Shown here: piece after piece, positions 41,820-50,631 of the stretch
How the letters are laid out: the number at the start of each line of letters is the position of its first letter
Position numbering within the stretch: the stretch's first letter is position 1
NCBI RefSeq assembly: GCF_024363565.1
Contig: NZ_JAJEKE010000002.1
Location: 186,001 to 250,000, forward strand
Source of the DNA: Lutispora saccharofermentans
GTDB lineage: Bacteria > Bacillota > Clostridia > Lutisporales > Lutisporaceae
DNA length: 64,000 bases
Direction of reading: 5' to 3'
Notes under the pieces: generated by a model
Database searches by the model: none
Told to the model about the DNA's origin: nothing
The model's input: the letters and a program-made list of their open reading frames with translations, nothing else
Translations under genes and position numbers: made by a program

Positions 41820-43049
41820 ATGATGAAGCTTTTGAATGTGGATACATCAGATAAGGTTAGAAAAAAGATCGATGAATCATTTACTGATAGCTATGATAGA
41901 TGGGAACAGATTCCTATTGGACAAAGCCTGGGGAGGATAGCATTTGAAGATGTGCTGTCCCCGATTGAACTGCCTCAGTTTTCCAGGTCTGTAGTGGACG
42001 GCTATGCAGTATTATCAAGGGACACATATGGAGCAGGCGAGAGCATGCCGGTTTTTCTGGATGTCTCGGGTCATGTGGAGATGGGTAAGGCTGCCGAGGG
42101 CAAGGTTTCAGCGGGCGAGGCCATATATGTGCCTACAGGAGCCATGATCCCTGAAGGTGCCGATGCAGTCGTGATGATAGAATATGTGGAAAACCTGGAT
42201 GAAAGCACCGTAGCTGTTTATACGCCGGTGGCTCCGGGCCAGGGCATCATACAAAAAGGCGATGATGTGGAATTAGACAGCAAGGTTTTGTCAAAGGGGG
42301 AAAAAATAAAGTCCAGGGATATCGGAGTTTTATCAGCCCTGGGCATTGAATATATAAAGGTATTTAAAAAGCTAAGGCTTTCGGTGATATCTACAGGAGA
42401 TGAAATAGTAGACTCCTTCGGAGAGGTTCAGTACGGCCAGATAAGGGATATCAATACACATCTCATATCTGCCATGGCTGAGGAGTCGGGAGCGGAGATA
42501 AGCCTTAAGCTGTTGGTGCCTGATGATTTCAGCAAGCTCAGAGAAGCTATAGGCCAGGCTTTGAAAATGTCGGATATAGTCGTGCTGTCGGGGGGCAGCT
42601 CCGTCGGTGCCAAGGACATGACTGCCAAGGCTATAGAATCTATAGAGGGCGGGCAGGTCTTTGTCCATGGCGTGGCAGTCAAGCCCGGCAAGCCCACCAT
42701 AATCGGCAGAGCGGGAGGGAAGGCCCTGTTCGGATTGCCGGGGCATCCTTCCTCCGCAATGGTTATATATAAGGTCTTTGTAGACCATCTCATAAGAAAA
42801 TATTACTATATGAGCGAAGATACAGTATATATCCAGGCTTCATGCGGAGAAAACATACATTCTGCACCGGGCAAAGAAACCTATCAGCCGGTGGAATTGA
42901 TTGAAAGGGATGGGGAATACGAAGCTGCTCCCATCTACGGCAAATCCGCCGCCATAACAACAGTCGCCAGATCTATGGGCTATATCAGAATATCCGAGAA
43001 TAAGGAAGGCGTCAAAAAGGGCGAGAAGGTAAGAGTGGCGCTGTTTTGA
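41820..43049 (+). CDS. moeA: Molybdopterin molybdenumtransferase MoeA
   Basis: This 409-residue enzyme inserts Mo or W into adenylated molybdopterin. Signatures: LGRIAFEDVLSPIELPQFSRSVVDGYAV, YVPTGAMIPEGADAVVMIEY, LSVISTGDEIVD, VVLSGGSSVGAKDMT and GVAVKPGKPTIIGRAGGKALFGLPGHPSSAMV. Two adjacent ATGs (41820 and 41823) follow AAGGAGG. A second, fused MoeA follows. Confidence 0.95.
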   Translation: MMKLLNVDTSDKVRKKIDESFTDSYDRWEQIPIGQSLGRIAFEDVLSPIELPQFSRSVVDGYAVLSRDTYGAGESMPVFLDVSGHVEMGKAAEGKVSAGEAIYVPTGAMIPEGADAVVMIEYVENLDESTVAVYTPVAPGQGIIQKGDDVELDSKVLSKGEKIKSRDIGVLSALGIEYIKVFKKLRLSVISTGDEIVDSFGEVQYGQIRDINTHLISAMAEESGAEISLKLLVPDDFSKLREAIGQALKMSDIVVLSGGSSVGAKDMTAKAIESIEGGQVFVHGVAVKPGKPTIIGRAGGKALFGLPGHPSSAMVIYKVFVDHLIRKYYYMSEDTVYIQASCGENIHSAPGKETYQPVELIERDGEYEAAPIYGKSAAITTVARSMGYIRISENKEGVKKGEKVRVALF

Positions 43050-43057
43050 GACTGAAT

Positions 43058-43117
43058 AGGAGACGGAAACCACTGAAAGACACGGAAATTTCACAAAAAA
43101 TCACTGACCTTCAGCGG
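43058..43117. repeat. Repeat module A between the two moeA genes
   Basis: GGAGACGGAAACCACTGAAA with GACACGG, then TTTCACAAAAAATCACTGAC and CTTCAGCGGTT. It directly precedes the ribosome site of the fused moeA gene. Confidence 0.75.
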
Positions 43118-43141
43118 TTAAAAAATAAGGAGGTGGATAGA

Positions 43142-45040
43142 GTGGATAGAAATTTATACCTAGATAATATGGATGTGGATGAGGCTTTGAAGCTTTTTTT
43201 GAATAGAGCAGGACAAAAGCTGGAGGCTGAGGAGATACCTGTTGCAGAATCCCTGGGAAGGGTAACTGCAGAGCCTGTCTTTGCCGTCTATTCTTCTCCA
43301 AATTTCAACGCTTCTGCAATGGATGGCATAGCAGTCAAGGCCAGGGACACCTTTGAGGCTTCCGAAGTCAACCCGGTGATATTAGAGAAAGGCGGGCACT
43401 ATGAATATGTGGATACCGGAGACCCCATAGCAGAGCCCTATGATGCGGTCATAATGATAGAAGACATAGTTGAAGCGGGGGAAGACAAAGTAAAGATAAT
43501 AAGCCCTGCCTTTCCATGGCAGCATATAAGGCCTATAGGAGAGGATATCGTAGCCAATGAGATGATAATTCCCTCATATCATGTGATAAGGCCTGTAGAT
43601 ATTGGCGCTTTGCTATCCGGCGGTATTACGAACATAATGGTTTACAAAAAGCCCAAAGTGGGGATAATCCCCACAGGTACGGAAATAATCGAGCCGGGGG
43701 AGGAGCTCAGGCTCGGAAATATAATCGAATCCAACTCCCGTATATTTGAAGGGCTTGTCGTAGAGTACGGAGGAGAGCCCAAAAGATATGCACCTGTTCC
43801 TGATGATTATGACAAATTAAAGGCAGCCCTGAAGAATGCAACTGCGGAAAATGATATAGTTGTGATAAATGCAGGCTCCTCTGCAGGCTCGGAGGATTAT
43901 ACAGCTGAGCTGATACGAGAATTTGGAGAGCTGATCCTCCATGGTATAGCCGCAAAACCGGGCAAGCCTGCTATATTGGGGCTGATAGATGGCAAGCCGG
44001 TCATCGGAGTGCCCGGATATCCTGTATCCGCATGGGTCGTATTCGAAATATTTGCCAAAGCATTGATAAAAAATTGGGCGGGCAGGCCTGAAAAAAAAGA
44101 GACGGTGCTGGAAGCCGTGCTTTCCAAGAGATTGGTCTCTTCTCTCAAGAACAGAGAATACGTGAGGATAAAGCTGGGCAAGGTCAATGGCAATCTGATC
44201 GCTACACCGCTAAATAGGGGCGCAGGCGTCACCATGTCTTTAGTTAGGGCTGACGGGATATTGGAAATTCCCCGGACCAGCGAAGGCTTTGAGGCTGGCG
44301 AAAAGGTAAGGGTAAACCTTTTGAAGGATTTGGAGGACATTGAAAACACCATAGTATCCATAGGAAGCCATGATCTGATCATGGATATAGCCGCTAATAT
44401 GATGCACAGGAGAAATTCAACCTATAATCTTTCTTCTGCCCATGTAGGAAGCATGGGAGGCATAATGGCAATACGCAGAGGAGAAGCCCATATGGCTCCT
44501 ATACATCTTTTGGATGAGAAAACAGGAATATATAATATTGAATATATAAAAAAATATCTGAGCAATCTGGATATGGCCTTGATCAAAGGTGTAAAAAGAG
44601 TCCAGGGCATCATGACGAGAAAGGGCAATCCCAAAGGCATCACAGGCATTGAGGATTTATCAAGAGGCGATATACAGTTTGTGAACCGTCAAAAGGGCGC
44701 AGGAACAAGGATACTGGCGGACTACCTTCTGAAAAAAGCAGGTATTGATCCGAATGAGATCCATGGCTATGAGCGGGAAATGACCACTCACATGGCTGTA
44801 GCCGCAGCAATAGCTTCGGGTACCGCGGACATGGGAGTAGGAGTCTATTCGGCGGCAAAGGCCATGGAGTTGGATTTCATTCCCATAGGGGAAGAAGACT
44901 ATGATTTTGCAATTCCCAGAGCATTTTTGGAGCTGGATATGATAAAATTATTCATAGAAGTTATAACCTCACAAGAATTCAAAGATTGCCTCCGGGACAT
45001 GGGAGGCTACGGAACGGAAAATACGGGGGAGATTATATAG
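43142..45040 (+). CDS. MoeA fused to a C-terminal periplasmic-binding-protein-like domain
   Basis: The 632-residue protein has a complete MoeA part (residues 1-400; MDVDEALKLFLNRAG, SPNFNASAMDGIAVKA, VVINAGSSAGSEDYT, GIAAKPGKPAILGLIDGKPVIGVPGYPVSAWV) and then a type-2 binding-protein fold (from about 405: SIGSHDLIMDIAANMM, SAHVGSMGGIMAIRRGEAHMAP, INRQ-like FVNRQKGAGTRILAD and SGTADMGVGVYSAAKAM). The extra domain resembles oxyanion- or ligand-binding regulatory domains and may sense metal or cofactor. I start at GTG 43142 after AAGGAGG. Confidence 0.92.
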   Translation: MDRNLYLDNMDVDEALKLFLNRAGQKLEAEEIPVAESLGRVTAEPVFAVYSSPNFNASAMDGIAVKARDTFEASEVNPVILEKGGHYEYVDTGDPIAEPYDAVIMIEDIVEAGEDKVKIISPAFPWQHIRPIGEDIVANEMIIPSYHVIRPVDIGALLSGGITNIMVYKKPKVGIIPTGTEIIEPGEELRLGNIIESNSRIFEGLVVEYGGEPKRYAPVPDDYDKLKAALKNATAENDIVVINAGSSAGSEDYTAELIREFGELILHGIAAKPGKPAILGLIDGKPVIGVPGYPVSAWVVFEIFAKALIKNWAGRPEKKETVLEAVLSKRLVSSLKNREYVRIKLGKVNGNLIATPLNRGAGVTMSLVRADGILEIPRTSEGFEAGEKVRVNLLKDLEDIENTIVSIGSHDLIMDIAANMMHRRNSTYNLSSAHVGSMGGIMAIRRGEAHMAPIHLLDEKTGIYNIEYIKKYLSNLDMALIKGVKRVQGIMTRKGNPKGITGIEDLSRGDIQFVNRQKGAGTRILADYLLKKAGIDPNEIHGYEREMTTHMAVAAAIASGTADMGVGVYSAAKAMELDFIPIGEEDYDFAIPRAFLELDMIKLFIEVITSQEFKDCLRDMGGYGTENTGEII

Positions 45041-45262
45041 AGCTCAGGGCTCTAGCCGCTAGCTTCTAGCCTCTGGCTTCTAGCATTAGGGTTGGGCTCT
45101 GGGGTCTTGGAAACGGAGAACACTGAAAGACACTGAATTTTGCACGGATTAATACGGAGGGCTTTTATTTCATTTATCATTTTATATAGTAAATATAAAT
45201 ATGGACAATAAAAAATTCTTTTCGTGAAATTTAGTGAAAGTTTCAGTGCCCTTCAGTGGTTA
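45039..45262. repeat. Repeat mosaic between moeA fusion and moaA
   Basis: Module D (45039-45053), B (45051-45090: TAGCCGCTAGCTTCTAGCCT and CTGGCTTCTAGC), A minus (45108-45160) and A plus (45219-45262). The last ends inside the moaA ribosome site region (CTTCAGTGGTTAAAAAAGGA). Confidence 0.78.
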
Positions 45263-45277
45263 AAAAAGGAGAAAAAT

Positions 45278-46237
45278 ATGAAGGATAAATTTGGGAGAAA
45301 TATTGAATATCTCAGAGTTTCAGTCACTGACCGTTGCAATCTTCGATGCAGATACTGCATGCCGGAGGAAGGCATCAAGGATAAAAAACGCCATAGCGAC
45401 ATAATGACCTTGGAAGAAATATATGAGGTGGTGAAAGCCTGCGCTGACCTGGGCGTCAACAAGGTAAGGATCACCGGAGGAGAACCCCTGACCCGCTACG
45501 GCATCACAAGCCTGATAGAGAAAATTTCCAGGCTTGAAGGGATAAAAGACATAGCAATGACCACCAATGCGGTACTCCTTAAAAAGTACGCCAAGGGATT
45601 GAAGGAAGCAGGTCTCAAAAGGGTTAACATAAGCCTTGACACCATGAAAGCAGAAAAGTATAAGGAGATCACCCGCTTCGGGTCTATAGGAGAAGTATTT
45701 GCAGGCATGGAAGAGGCCAGAAAAGTCGGGCTTTTGCCTTTGAAAATAAACGTAGTATTGATAGGCGGTTTCAATGATGACGAAATAGGAGATTTTGTAG
45801 AGCTCACAAGGAATGAGGATATCCAGGTAAGGTTTATAGAGCTGATGCCCATAGGTCAGGCTGCTGATTGGGCGAGAGACAACTTTATCCCCAACACTAC
45901 CGTGCTGGAAAGATTTCCGGAGCTCCAGCCTGTAGAGACAGGGGACAAGTCGAGCCCGGCAGAGTACTACAGGCTGCCGGGAGGATTGGGCAAAGTAGGG
46001 CTCATAAACCCTATAAGTCATAAGTTTTGCAGCAGCTGCAACAGGCTGAGGCTTACCGCCGACGGCAAGATAAAACCCTGCTTGCATTCCAATCAGGAGA
46101 TAGATGTTTTGCAAACCTTAAGAAAAGGACAAAATGTGAAGGAATTGATAGAAAGCGCCATACGGCAGAAACCTTCGGAGCACCATCTGGATGACGGTGA
46201 AGCCATAGACCGTGATATGATGCGGATAGGCGGATAA
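45278..46237 (+). CDS. moaA: GTP 3',8-cyclase MoaA (radical SAM)
   Basis: The 319-residue radical-SAM enzyme makes 3',8-cyclo-GTP, the substrate of MoaC. The N-terminal cluster motif is CNLRCRYCMP, GG-E-P appears as RITGGEPLTRYG, and the C-terminal second cluster uses FCSSCNRLRLTADGKIKPCL. ATG at 45278 follows AAAGGAGAAAAAT. It ends close to the canonical double-Gly tail. Confidence 0.96.
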   Translation: MKDKFGRNIEYLRVSVTDRCNLRCRYCMPEEGIKDKKRHSDIMTLEEIYEVVKACADLGVNKVRITGGEPLTRYGITSLIEKISRLEGIKDIAMTTNAVLLKKYAKGLKEAGLKRVNISLDTMKAEKYKEITRFGSIGEVFAGMEEARKVGLLPLKINVVLIGGFNDDEIGDFVELTRNEDIQVRFIELMPIGQAADWARDNFIPNTTVLERFPELQPVETGDKSSPAEYYRLPGGLGKVGLINPISHKFCSSCNRLRLTADGKIKPCLHSNQEIDVLQTLRKGQNVKELIESAIRQKPSEHHLDDGEAIDRDMMRIGG

Positions 46238-46271
46238 TATAAAAAATATATATAAAGGGGAGATAAAATAT

Positions 46272-46709
46272 ATGGAAGGTAAAATTCTCGCTGTAAATAT
46301 AAGTGAAAAAAAGGGAGTAATAAAGACACCCATAGATGAAGGCTATTTCAAAATAGATCACGGTTTGGTCGGGGACGCGCATGCAGGGAACTGGCACCGG
46401 CAGGTAAGCCTTTTGGGCATCGAGAGCATAAATAAAATGAAAGCTCTCGGGATAGAAGGCCTTTGCACAGGCAAGTTCGCAGAGAACCTTACTACCGAGG
46501 GCATAGTATTATATGAGCTTCCAATAGGCACCAAGCTCCAAATAGGTGAAACCGTTCAGGAGGTCACTCAGATAGGAAAGGAATGCCATGTGGGCTGTGC
46601 CATATTCCAGCAAATAGGCAGCTGCATAATGCCTCTGGAAGGAATTTTTACAAAGGTATTGAAGGAAGGAACCATAAAACCCGGAGATACTATCAGGGTT
46701 ATCGAATAG
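46272..46709 (+). CDS. MOSC-domain protein
   Basis: The 145-residue protein consists of a MOSC domain (GYFKIDHGLVGDAHAGNWHR, VSLLGIESINKM, LCTGKFAENLTTEG, LPIGTKLQIGETVQEVTQIGKECHVGC with a conserved Cys). Such stand-alone proteins bind or carry molybdenum cofactor or sulphur. It follows moaA and is the last clearly cofactor-related gene here. Confidence 0.93.
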   Translation: MEGKILAVNISEKKGVIKTPIDEGYFKIDHGLVGDAHAGNWHRQVSLLGIESINKMKALGIEGLCTGKFAENLTTEGIVLYELPIGTKLQIGETVQEVTQIGKECHVGCAIFQQIGSCIMPLEGIFTKVLKEGTIKPGDTIRVIE

Positions 46710-46729
46710 ATTTTGGAGGTGGGGCTTTA

Positions 46730-47845
46730 ATGCGATATAAAAGCTTCGGCAAGACGGGAAAGAATATATCTGTCATAGGCTTCGGGGGCATGAGATTTCC
46801 CAAGGATGAGGACTATGGGGCGGAGATGGTCAGATATGCCAACAAAATGGGAATAAACTATTTTGATACTGCTCCGGGCTACTGTGATGACAGAAGCGAG
46901 CATATAATGGGCAAAGCCTTCCTAAATATGCCGGGAGAATTTTTTGTGTCCACAAAGAGCTCTGCCAATTCGGATCCTACAGCAGATGATGTGATGAGAA
47001 GGATAGAGGCGTCTCTGAAAAGGCTTAATGTTTCTAAGATAAACTTTTATAATATGTGGTGCATACTTGATATGGAAAAGTACGGAAGAGTTATGATGAA
47101 GGGCGGACCTCTTGAAGGAGCTATGAGAGCCAAAAGAGAGGGCCTTGTAGAACATGTATGCTTTACCACTCACGCCAAGGGGGAAGAGATAGCTCAGATC
47201 ATTGAGGACGGACATTTCGAAGCCGTCACACTAGGCTATAACATCATAAATTTTCCATACAGGGAAAAAGGTGTAGAAGCAGCTTATAAGCATGGCATAC
47301 CTGTAGTCACAATGAATCCTCTGGGAGGCGGAGTCATCGGCAAAAACAGCGATTACTTCAAATTCCTCATAAAGCGTCCGGGGGAGACCGCCGTACAAGC
47401 CGCTCTGCGATTCAATGCAAGTCATAAGGGGATCAATGTGGTCCTGTCTGGTTTCAACAAGCTGGAGGAAATAGATGAGAATATCAGAGCGGTAGAAAAT
47501 CTGACAGAGCTGACGGATGAAGAAATATCTCAGATAAAAGGAAACATCAGAGAGTCTTTGAATCAATTGTGCACTTCCTGCGGCTACTGTATGGATTGTC
47601 CTCAGGGCCTCGATATAGTAGAATACATGGACTTGTACAATGAATATATCCTCTTGGGAGATGATCCAATAAAGGAATATGCAGAGTTTTTAAAGTCAAA
47701 GTTTAAGCTGGAAAGCTATATAAGCGGTATAAACAGCTGCATCAACTGCAAGAATTGTGAGGGCAGCTGTACCCAGAAGCTTACGATCACTGACAGACTA
47801 AAGCATCTTGTACGTATGATGTCAAAGTTTGTTGCTTCAAAATAG
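46730..47845 (+). CDS. Aldo/keto reductase-family protein with C-terminal 4Fe-4S binding
   Basis: The 371-residue protein has an AKR barrel (RYKSFGKTGKNISVIGFGGMRFP, NYFDTAPGYCDDRSEHIMGKAF, GIPVVTMNPLGGGVIGKNSD, NVVLSGFNKLEEIDENI) and Cys-rich ends (CTSCGYCMDCPQGLDI and CINCKNCEGSCTQKL) that should bind Fe-S clusters. These ferredoxin-like AKRs are common in anaerobes; the substrate is unknown. ATG at 46730 follows GGAGGTGGGG. Confidence 0.9.
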   Translation: MRYKSFGKTGKNISVIGFGGMRFPKDEDYGAEMVRYANKMGINYFDTAPGYCDDRSEHIMGKAFLNMPGEFFVSTKSSANSDPTADDVMRRIEASLKRLNVSKINFYNMWCILDMEKYGRVMMKGGPLEGAMRAKREGLVEHVCFTTHAKGEEIAQIIEDGHFEAVTLGYNIINFPYREKGVEAAYKHGIPVVTMNPLGGGVIGKNSDYFKFLIKRPGETAVQAALRFNASHKGINVVLSGFNKLEEIDENIRAVENLTELTDEEISQIKGNIRESLNQLCTSCGYCMDCPQGLDIVEYMDLYNEYILLGDDPIKEYAEFLKSKFKLESYISGINSCINCKNCEGSCTQKLTITDRLKHLVRMMSKFVASK

Positions 47846-47863
47846 CATAGGGGTATAGCCTGC

Positions 47864-47907
47864 AGCCTGATGGGATGGTGGTAATTACCATTGCATCAGG
47901 CTTTATA
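47864..47907 (+). terminator. Terminator after the aldo/keto reductase gene
   Basis: AGCCTGATG (47864-47872) pairs with CATCAGGCT (47894-47902), with an inner GGTAATTACC palindrome, followed by TT. Confidence 0.8.
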
Positions 47908-47958
47908 CTTATGTAAACTATAAGAAGCCGTACTGTTTTAGCTGAATCTCGTTAGAAT

Positions 47959-47980
47959 CTGTTTAGTATATGCTAAACAG
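47959..47980. promoter_or_regulatory. Small hairpin preceding the c-di-AMP riboswitch
   Basis: CTGTTTAG (47959-47966) pairs with CTAAACAG (47973-47980) around a TATATG loop, directly before the aptamer. It may be an operator or part of the RNA. Confidence 0.4.
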
Positions 47981-47982
47981 GT

Positions 47983-48080
47983 TCTCTAGGGAGCGGAGGA
48001 TATTTCTGGGGTGAATTGGGACAAACCCATAGGGCACTCTCTGCCCGAACCCGTCAACTAACTTCGTAAGCATTAGAGAG
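47983..48080 (+). promoter_or_regulatory. c-di-AMP riboswitch (ydaO/yuaA type)
   Basis: The element shows the ydaO blocks GGGAGCGGAGGA, GGGGTGAATTGGGAC, AGGGCACTCTCTGCCCGAAC and CCGTCAACTAACTTCGTAAG. Known members bind c-di-AMP and usually turn genes off. The 5' TCTCTA (47983-47988) pairs with TAGAGA (48074-48079) and the ribosome site GAGAGGAGAG (48077-48086) overlaps this stem, so ligand binding could hide the site and act on translation. The next gene encodes a cell-wall protein, a typical target. Confidence 0.85.
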
Positions 48081-48089
48081 GAGAGTAGT

Positions 48090-49154
48090 ATGAGGAAGAA
48101 AAAACTATTACTATTTTTTATGGTACTGGCTTTGTTAATGGCGACTCCGGTTTTTGGAGACACATTGAAAACCGGAAGCACCGGGACGTTGGTCAAACAG
48201 CTTCAGACAAAGCTAAAAGCATTGGGTTACCTTAATTCCAGCATAACAGGCTATTATGGTAATCAGACGAAGAGTGCCGTATTAAAGTTTCAGGCAAAAA
48301 GTGGGCTCAAACAGGATGGCATTGCAGGCACTGCAACACAAAAAGCTTTGTTCAATGCCGGGACAAGCAGCAATACCATAGCGAGCAGAAGCAGCACAGG
48401 ATCCTACAGCACCAAGGATGTGCAATCAGCCTTGAAAAGCTTGGGTTTATACAGCGGAAGCATTGATGGGATCACAGGGTCAAAGACCAAGGCTGCATTG
48501 AAAAAGTTCCAGAAGAGCAAAGGCCTTGCAGCAGACGGCATCATGGGTCCAAAAACAGCCGAGAAGCTTTTTGGAAAGAGTGAAACAGCAGCATTGGCAG
48601 ATAGAGGCGGAGCGGATCGCAAAGAAGCTTCTAAGGATACTATAAAAGACGCAGAAGATACATACGATTCTTCGAAGAATGACGAGTATGGAGAATTGCT
48701 GGATTGGTGGTCTGAGGTTGAGAGCATATTCTACAGGGGTGCGGAAGCCCGGCTCATAGATTTATGGACGGGAAAGAGCTTTGACATAATGAGGACCTAT
48801 GGCAGCAATCATGCCGATTGTGAGCCTTTGACAGCAGAAGATACAAAGATCATGAAAGAAATATACAGCGGAAGCTGGAGCTGGAACAGAAGGCCTGTCG
48901 TCATAGTGACAGGGGGCAGGAGGATCGCTGCTTCCATGGCAGGGATGCCCCATGCAGGGCTGGAAGCAAAACCTAAGAATGTTACAGTAAAGGGCCGCAG
49001 CGGCGGCTTTGGCACCGGAACCAACTTAGATACTATTAAAGGCAACAATATGGATGGGCATTTTGATGTTCATTTTCTCAATAGCAGAACTCACGGCACC
49101 AATAAAGTAGATTCGGCACACCAAAAAGCAGTAAAACAAGCAGCAGGAAAATAG
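48090..49154 (+). CDS. Secreted protein with two peptidoglycan-binding domains and an uncharacterised C-terminal domain
   Basis: The 354-residue protein has a signal peptide (KKKLLLFFMVLALLMATPVFG), then two PG_binding_1 repeats (TGTLVKQLQTKLKALGYLNS..GIAGTATQKALF and VQSALKSLGLYSGSIDGITG..GIMGPKTAEKLF), a linker, and a C-terminal domain of about 150 residues (LIDLWTGKSFDIMRTYGSNH.. and GHFDVHFLNSRTHGTNKVD). The C-terminal domain has conserved-looking His/Asp residues (HADCEP, GHFDVHF, RTHG) and could be a cell-wall enzyme or binding module. c-di-AMP control upstream fits a cell-wall role. Confidence 0.8.
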   Translation: MRKKKLLLFFMVLALLMATPVFGDTLKTGSTGTLVKQLQTKLKALGYLNSSITGYYGNQTKSAVLKFQAKSGLKQDGIAGTATQKALFNAGTSSNTIASRSSTGSYSTKDVQSALKSLGLYSGSIDGITGSKTKAALKKFQKSKGLAADGIMGPKTAEKLFGKSETAALADRGGADRKEASKDTIKDAEDTYDSSKNDEYGELLDWWSEVESIFYRGAEARLIDLWTGKSFDIMRTYGSNHADCEPLTAEDTKIMKEIYSGSWSWNRRPVVIVTGGRRIAASMAGMPHAGLEAKPKNVTVKGRSGGFGTGTNLDTIKGNNMDGHFDVHFLNSRTHGTNKVDSAHQKAVKQAAGK

Positions 49155-49177
49155 CAAATATCGCAGTACGGTTTTTT

Positions 49178-49208
49178 AAAGCCCGGGTATATCCCGGGCT
49201 TTAATTTT
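49178..49208 (+). terminator. Terminator after the cell-wall protein gene
   Basis: AAAGCCCGGG (49178-49187) pairs perfectly with CCCGGGCTTT (49193-49202), loop TATAT, then AATTTT. Confidence 0.92.
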
Positions 49209-49265
49209 AAACTTTTTCTTAAAACCTGCGTATAATAGAATAAATTGATATAAGGGGAATCAGAG

Positions 49266-49748
49266 ATGAGCGGAATATATTTGATTGTCAGCACTGCATT
49301 GATAATTGTGGGGTTATTGGGCATTTTCATACCTGGATTGCCCGGTACGGGCCTTGTATTTGCAGGTACATTGGTTTATGCTTGGGGAACAGGCTTTCAA
49401 GCCATTGGCTGGGGGACTCTGCTGCTATTCTTATTTCTTACATTGCTGTCCATGGCGGTGGACTATGGCGCAGGACTTATTACAGCTCAAAAATTCGGAG
49501 CCTCTAAGCAGGGGATTTTCGGCAGCATCATTGGAGGCATATTGGGCATGATCACCTTTAACCTTCCCGGCCTTATACTGGGTCAGCTGATCGGCGTTAT
49601 AGCGGGAGAGCTCATGTTCGGCAGGAAGATGAAGGAGTCCATGAAATCCGGCTTCGGTGTATTTATAGGCTATTTGCTGGGGAGCATTGCAAAGGTAATA
49701 ATAACCACCTTGATGGTGATCATATTCTACTTTAAGGTATTTTTTTAG
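49266..49748 (+). CDS. DUF456 membrane protein
   Basis: The 160-residue protein has four membrane segments with a GxPG-type loop (IFIPGLPGTGLVFAGTLVYAWG), TLLSMAVDYGAGLITAQKFGASKQGIFGSIIGGILG and GVFIGYLLGSIAKVI, the DUF456 pattern. Function is unknown. It is separated from larE by about 70 bases. Confidence 0.85.
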   Translation: MSGIYLIVSTALIIVGLLGIFIPGLPGTGLVFAGTLVYAWGTGFQAIGWGTLLLFLFLTLLSMAVDYGAGLITAQKFGASKQGIFGSIIGGILGMITFNLPGLILGQLIGVIAGELMFGRKMKESMKSGFGVFIGYLLGSIAKVIITTLMVIIFYFKVFF

Positions 49749-49821
49749 ATTTTACTACTTCATGGCCCAACAATAAAGTATAATAATATACAAAGTATTA
49801 TATTTGTCGCAGGAGGAAAGC

Positions 49822-50631
49822 ATGAATAAATACGAAAGCCTAAAAAACCTGTTGAAGAAATATGGGAAATTGGCAATAGCATATTCGGGAGGAGTGGACA
49901 GCAGCTTTTTGCTCAAAGCCGCAATAGAGGCCTTAGGAAAAGAAAATGTGCTGGCGGTTACGGTAAAATCCCAGGTCATACCGGAGGAGGAGCAAAAAGA
50001 AGCGGAGGAGCTGGCCAGACAGATGAAGGCCAGGCATCTGGTGCTCAAAATGGATGTGCTGTCTTTGCCTGAGTTTAAGACCAATCCGAAGGACCGCTGC
50101 TATTTCTGCAAAAAGCACATCTTTAAGGATATAATTAAAGCTGCATCGGGAAGAGGCTTCAATACAGTGGCTGACGGGACGAACTCTGATGATGAAGGGG
50201 ATTACAGGCCGGGAATGAAAGCACTGCAGGAGCTTAGGGTTGTAAGCCCTTTGAAGCAGTGCGGCCTTACTAAGGCTGAGATAAGAGAGCTTTCAAAGGA
50301 GCTGGGTCTCAGCACTTATGACAAGCCGAGCCTTGCATGCCTGGCATCGCGGGTTCCCTATGGCGAAGAGATAACGGCAGAAAAGCTTCTGATGACAGGA
50401 GCCGCCGAGAAATACTTAAGATCCCTGGGGTTTAATCAGCTGAGGGTGAGATGCCATGGCCCTGTCGCAAGGATTGAGGTTATGCCCCAGGATTTTGACA
50501 GGTTTTTTAGAGATGATTTAAATATAAAGGTTTATGAACATTTTAAAACCTTGGGCTTTAAATATGCTGCCCTGGATTTGGCGGGTTATAGGACAGGCAG
50601 CCTGAATGAGGAAGTGAAGATAGATGGATGA
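49822..50631 (+). CDS. larE: LarE, ATP-dependent sacrificial sulfur transferase
   Basis: LarE loads sulphur onto the pyridinium precursor of the nickel-pincer nucleotide (NPN) cofactor. The 269-residue PP-loop protein shows the ATP pyrophosphatase motif AIAYSGGVDSSFLLKAA (about 20-36), NPKDRCYFCKKHIF with the conserved Cys used in sulphur donation in the lactobacillus enzyme, VADGTNSDDEGDYRPGMKA and KPSLACLASRVPYG. AGGAGGAAAGC precedes ATG 49822. The stop overlaps larB by eight bases. Confidence 0.93.
   Translation: MNKYESLKNLLKKYGKLAIAYSGGVDSSFLLKAAIEALGKENVLAVTVKSQVIPEEEQKEAEELARQMKARHLVLKMDVLSLPEFKTNPKDRCYFCKKHIFKDIIKAASGRGFNTVADGTNSDDEGDYRPGMKALQELRVVSPLKQCGLTKAEIRELSKELGLSTYDKPSLACLASRVPYGEEITAEKLLMTGAAEKYLRSLGFNQLRVRCHGPVARIEVMPQDFDRFFRDDLNIKVYEHFKTLGFKYAALDLAGYRTGSLNEEVKIDG

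Noticed and set aside
45320-46114. Long minus-strand open frame (264 codons) opposite moaA
   Set aside because: It is antisense to a clearly conserved radical-SAM gene, has no ribosome site or family signature, and its length follows from the codon bias of the real gene.
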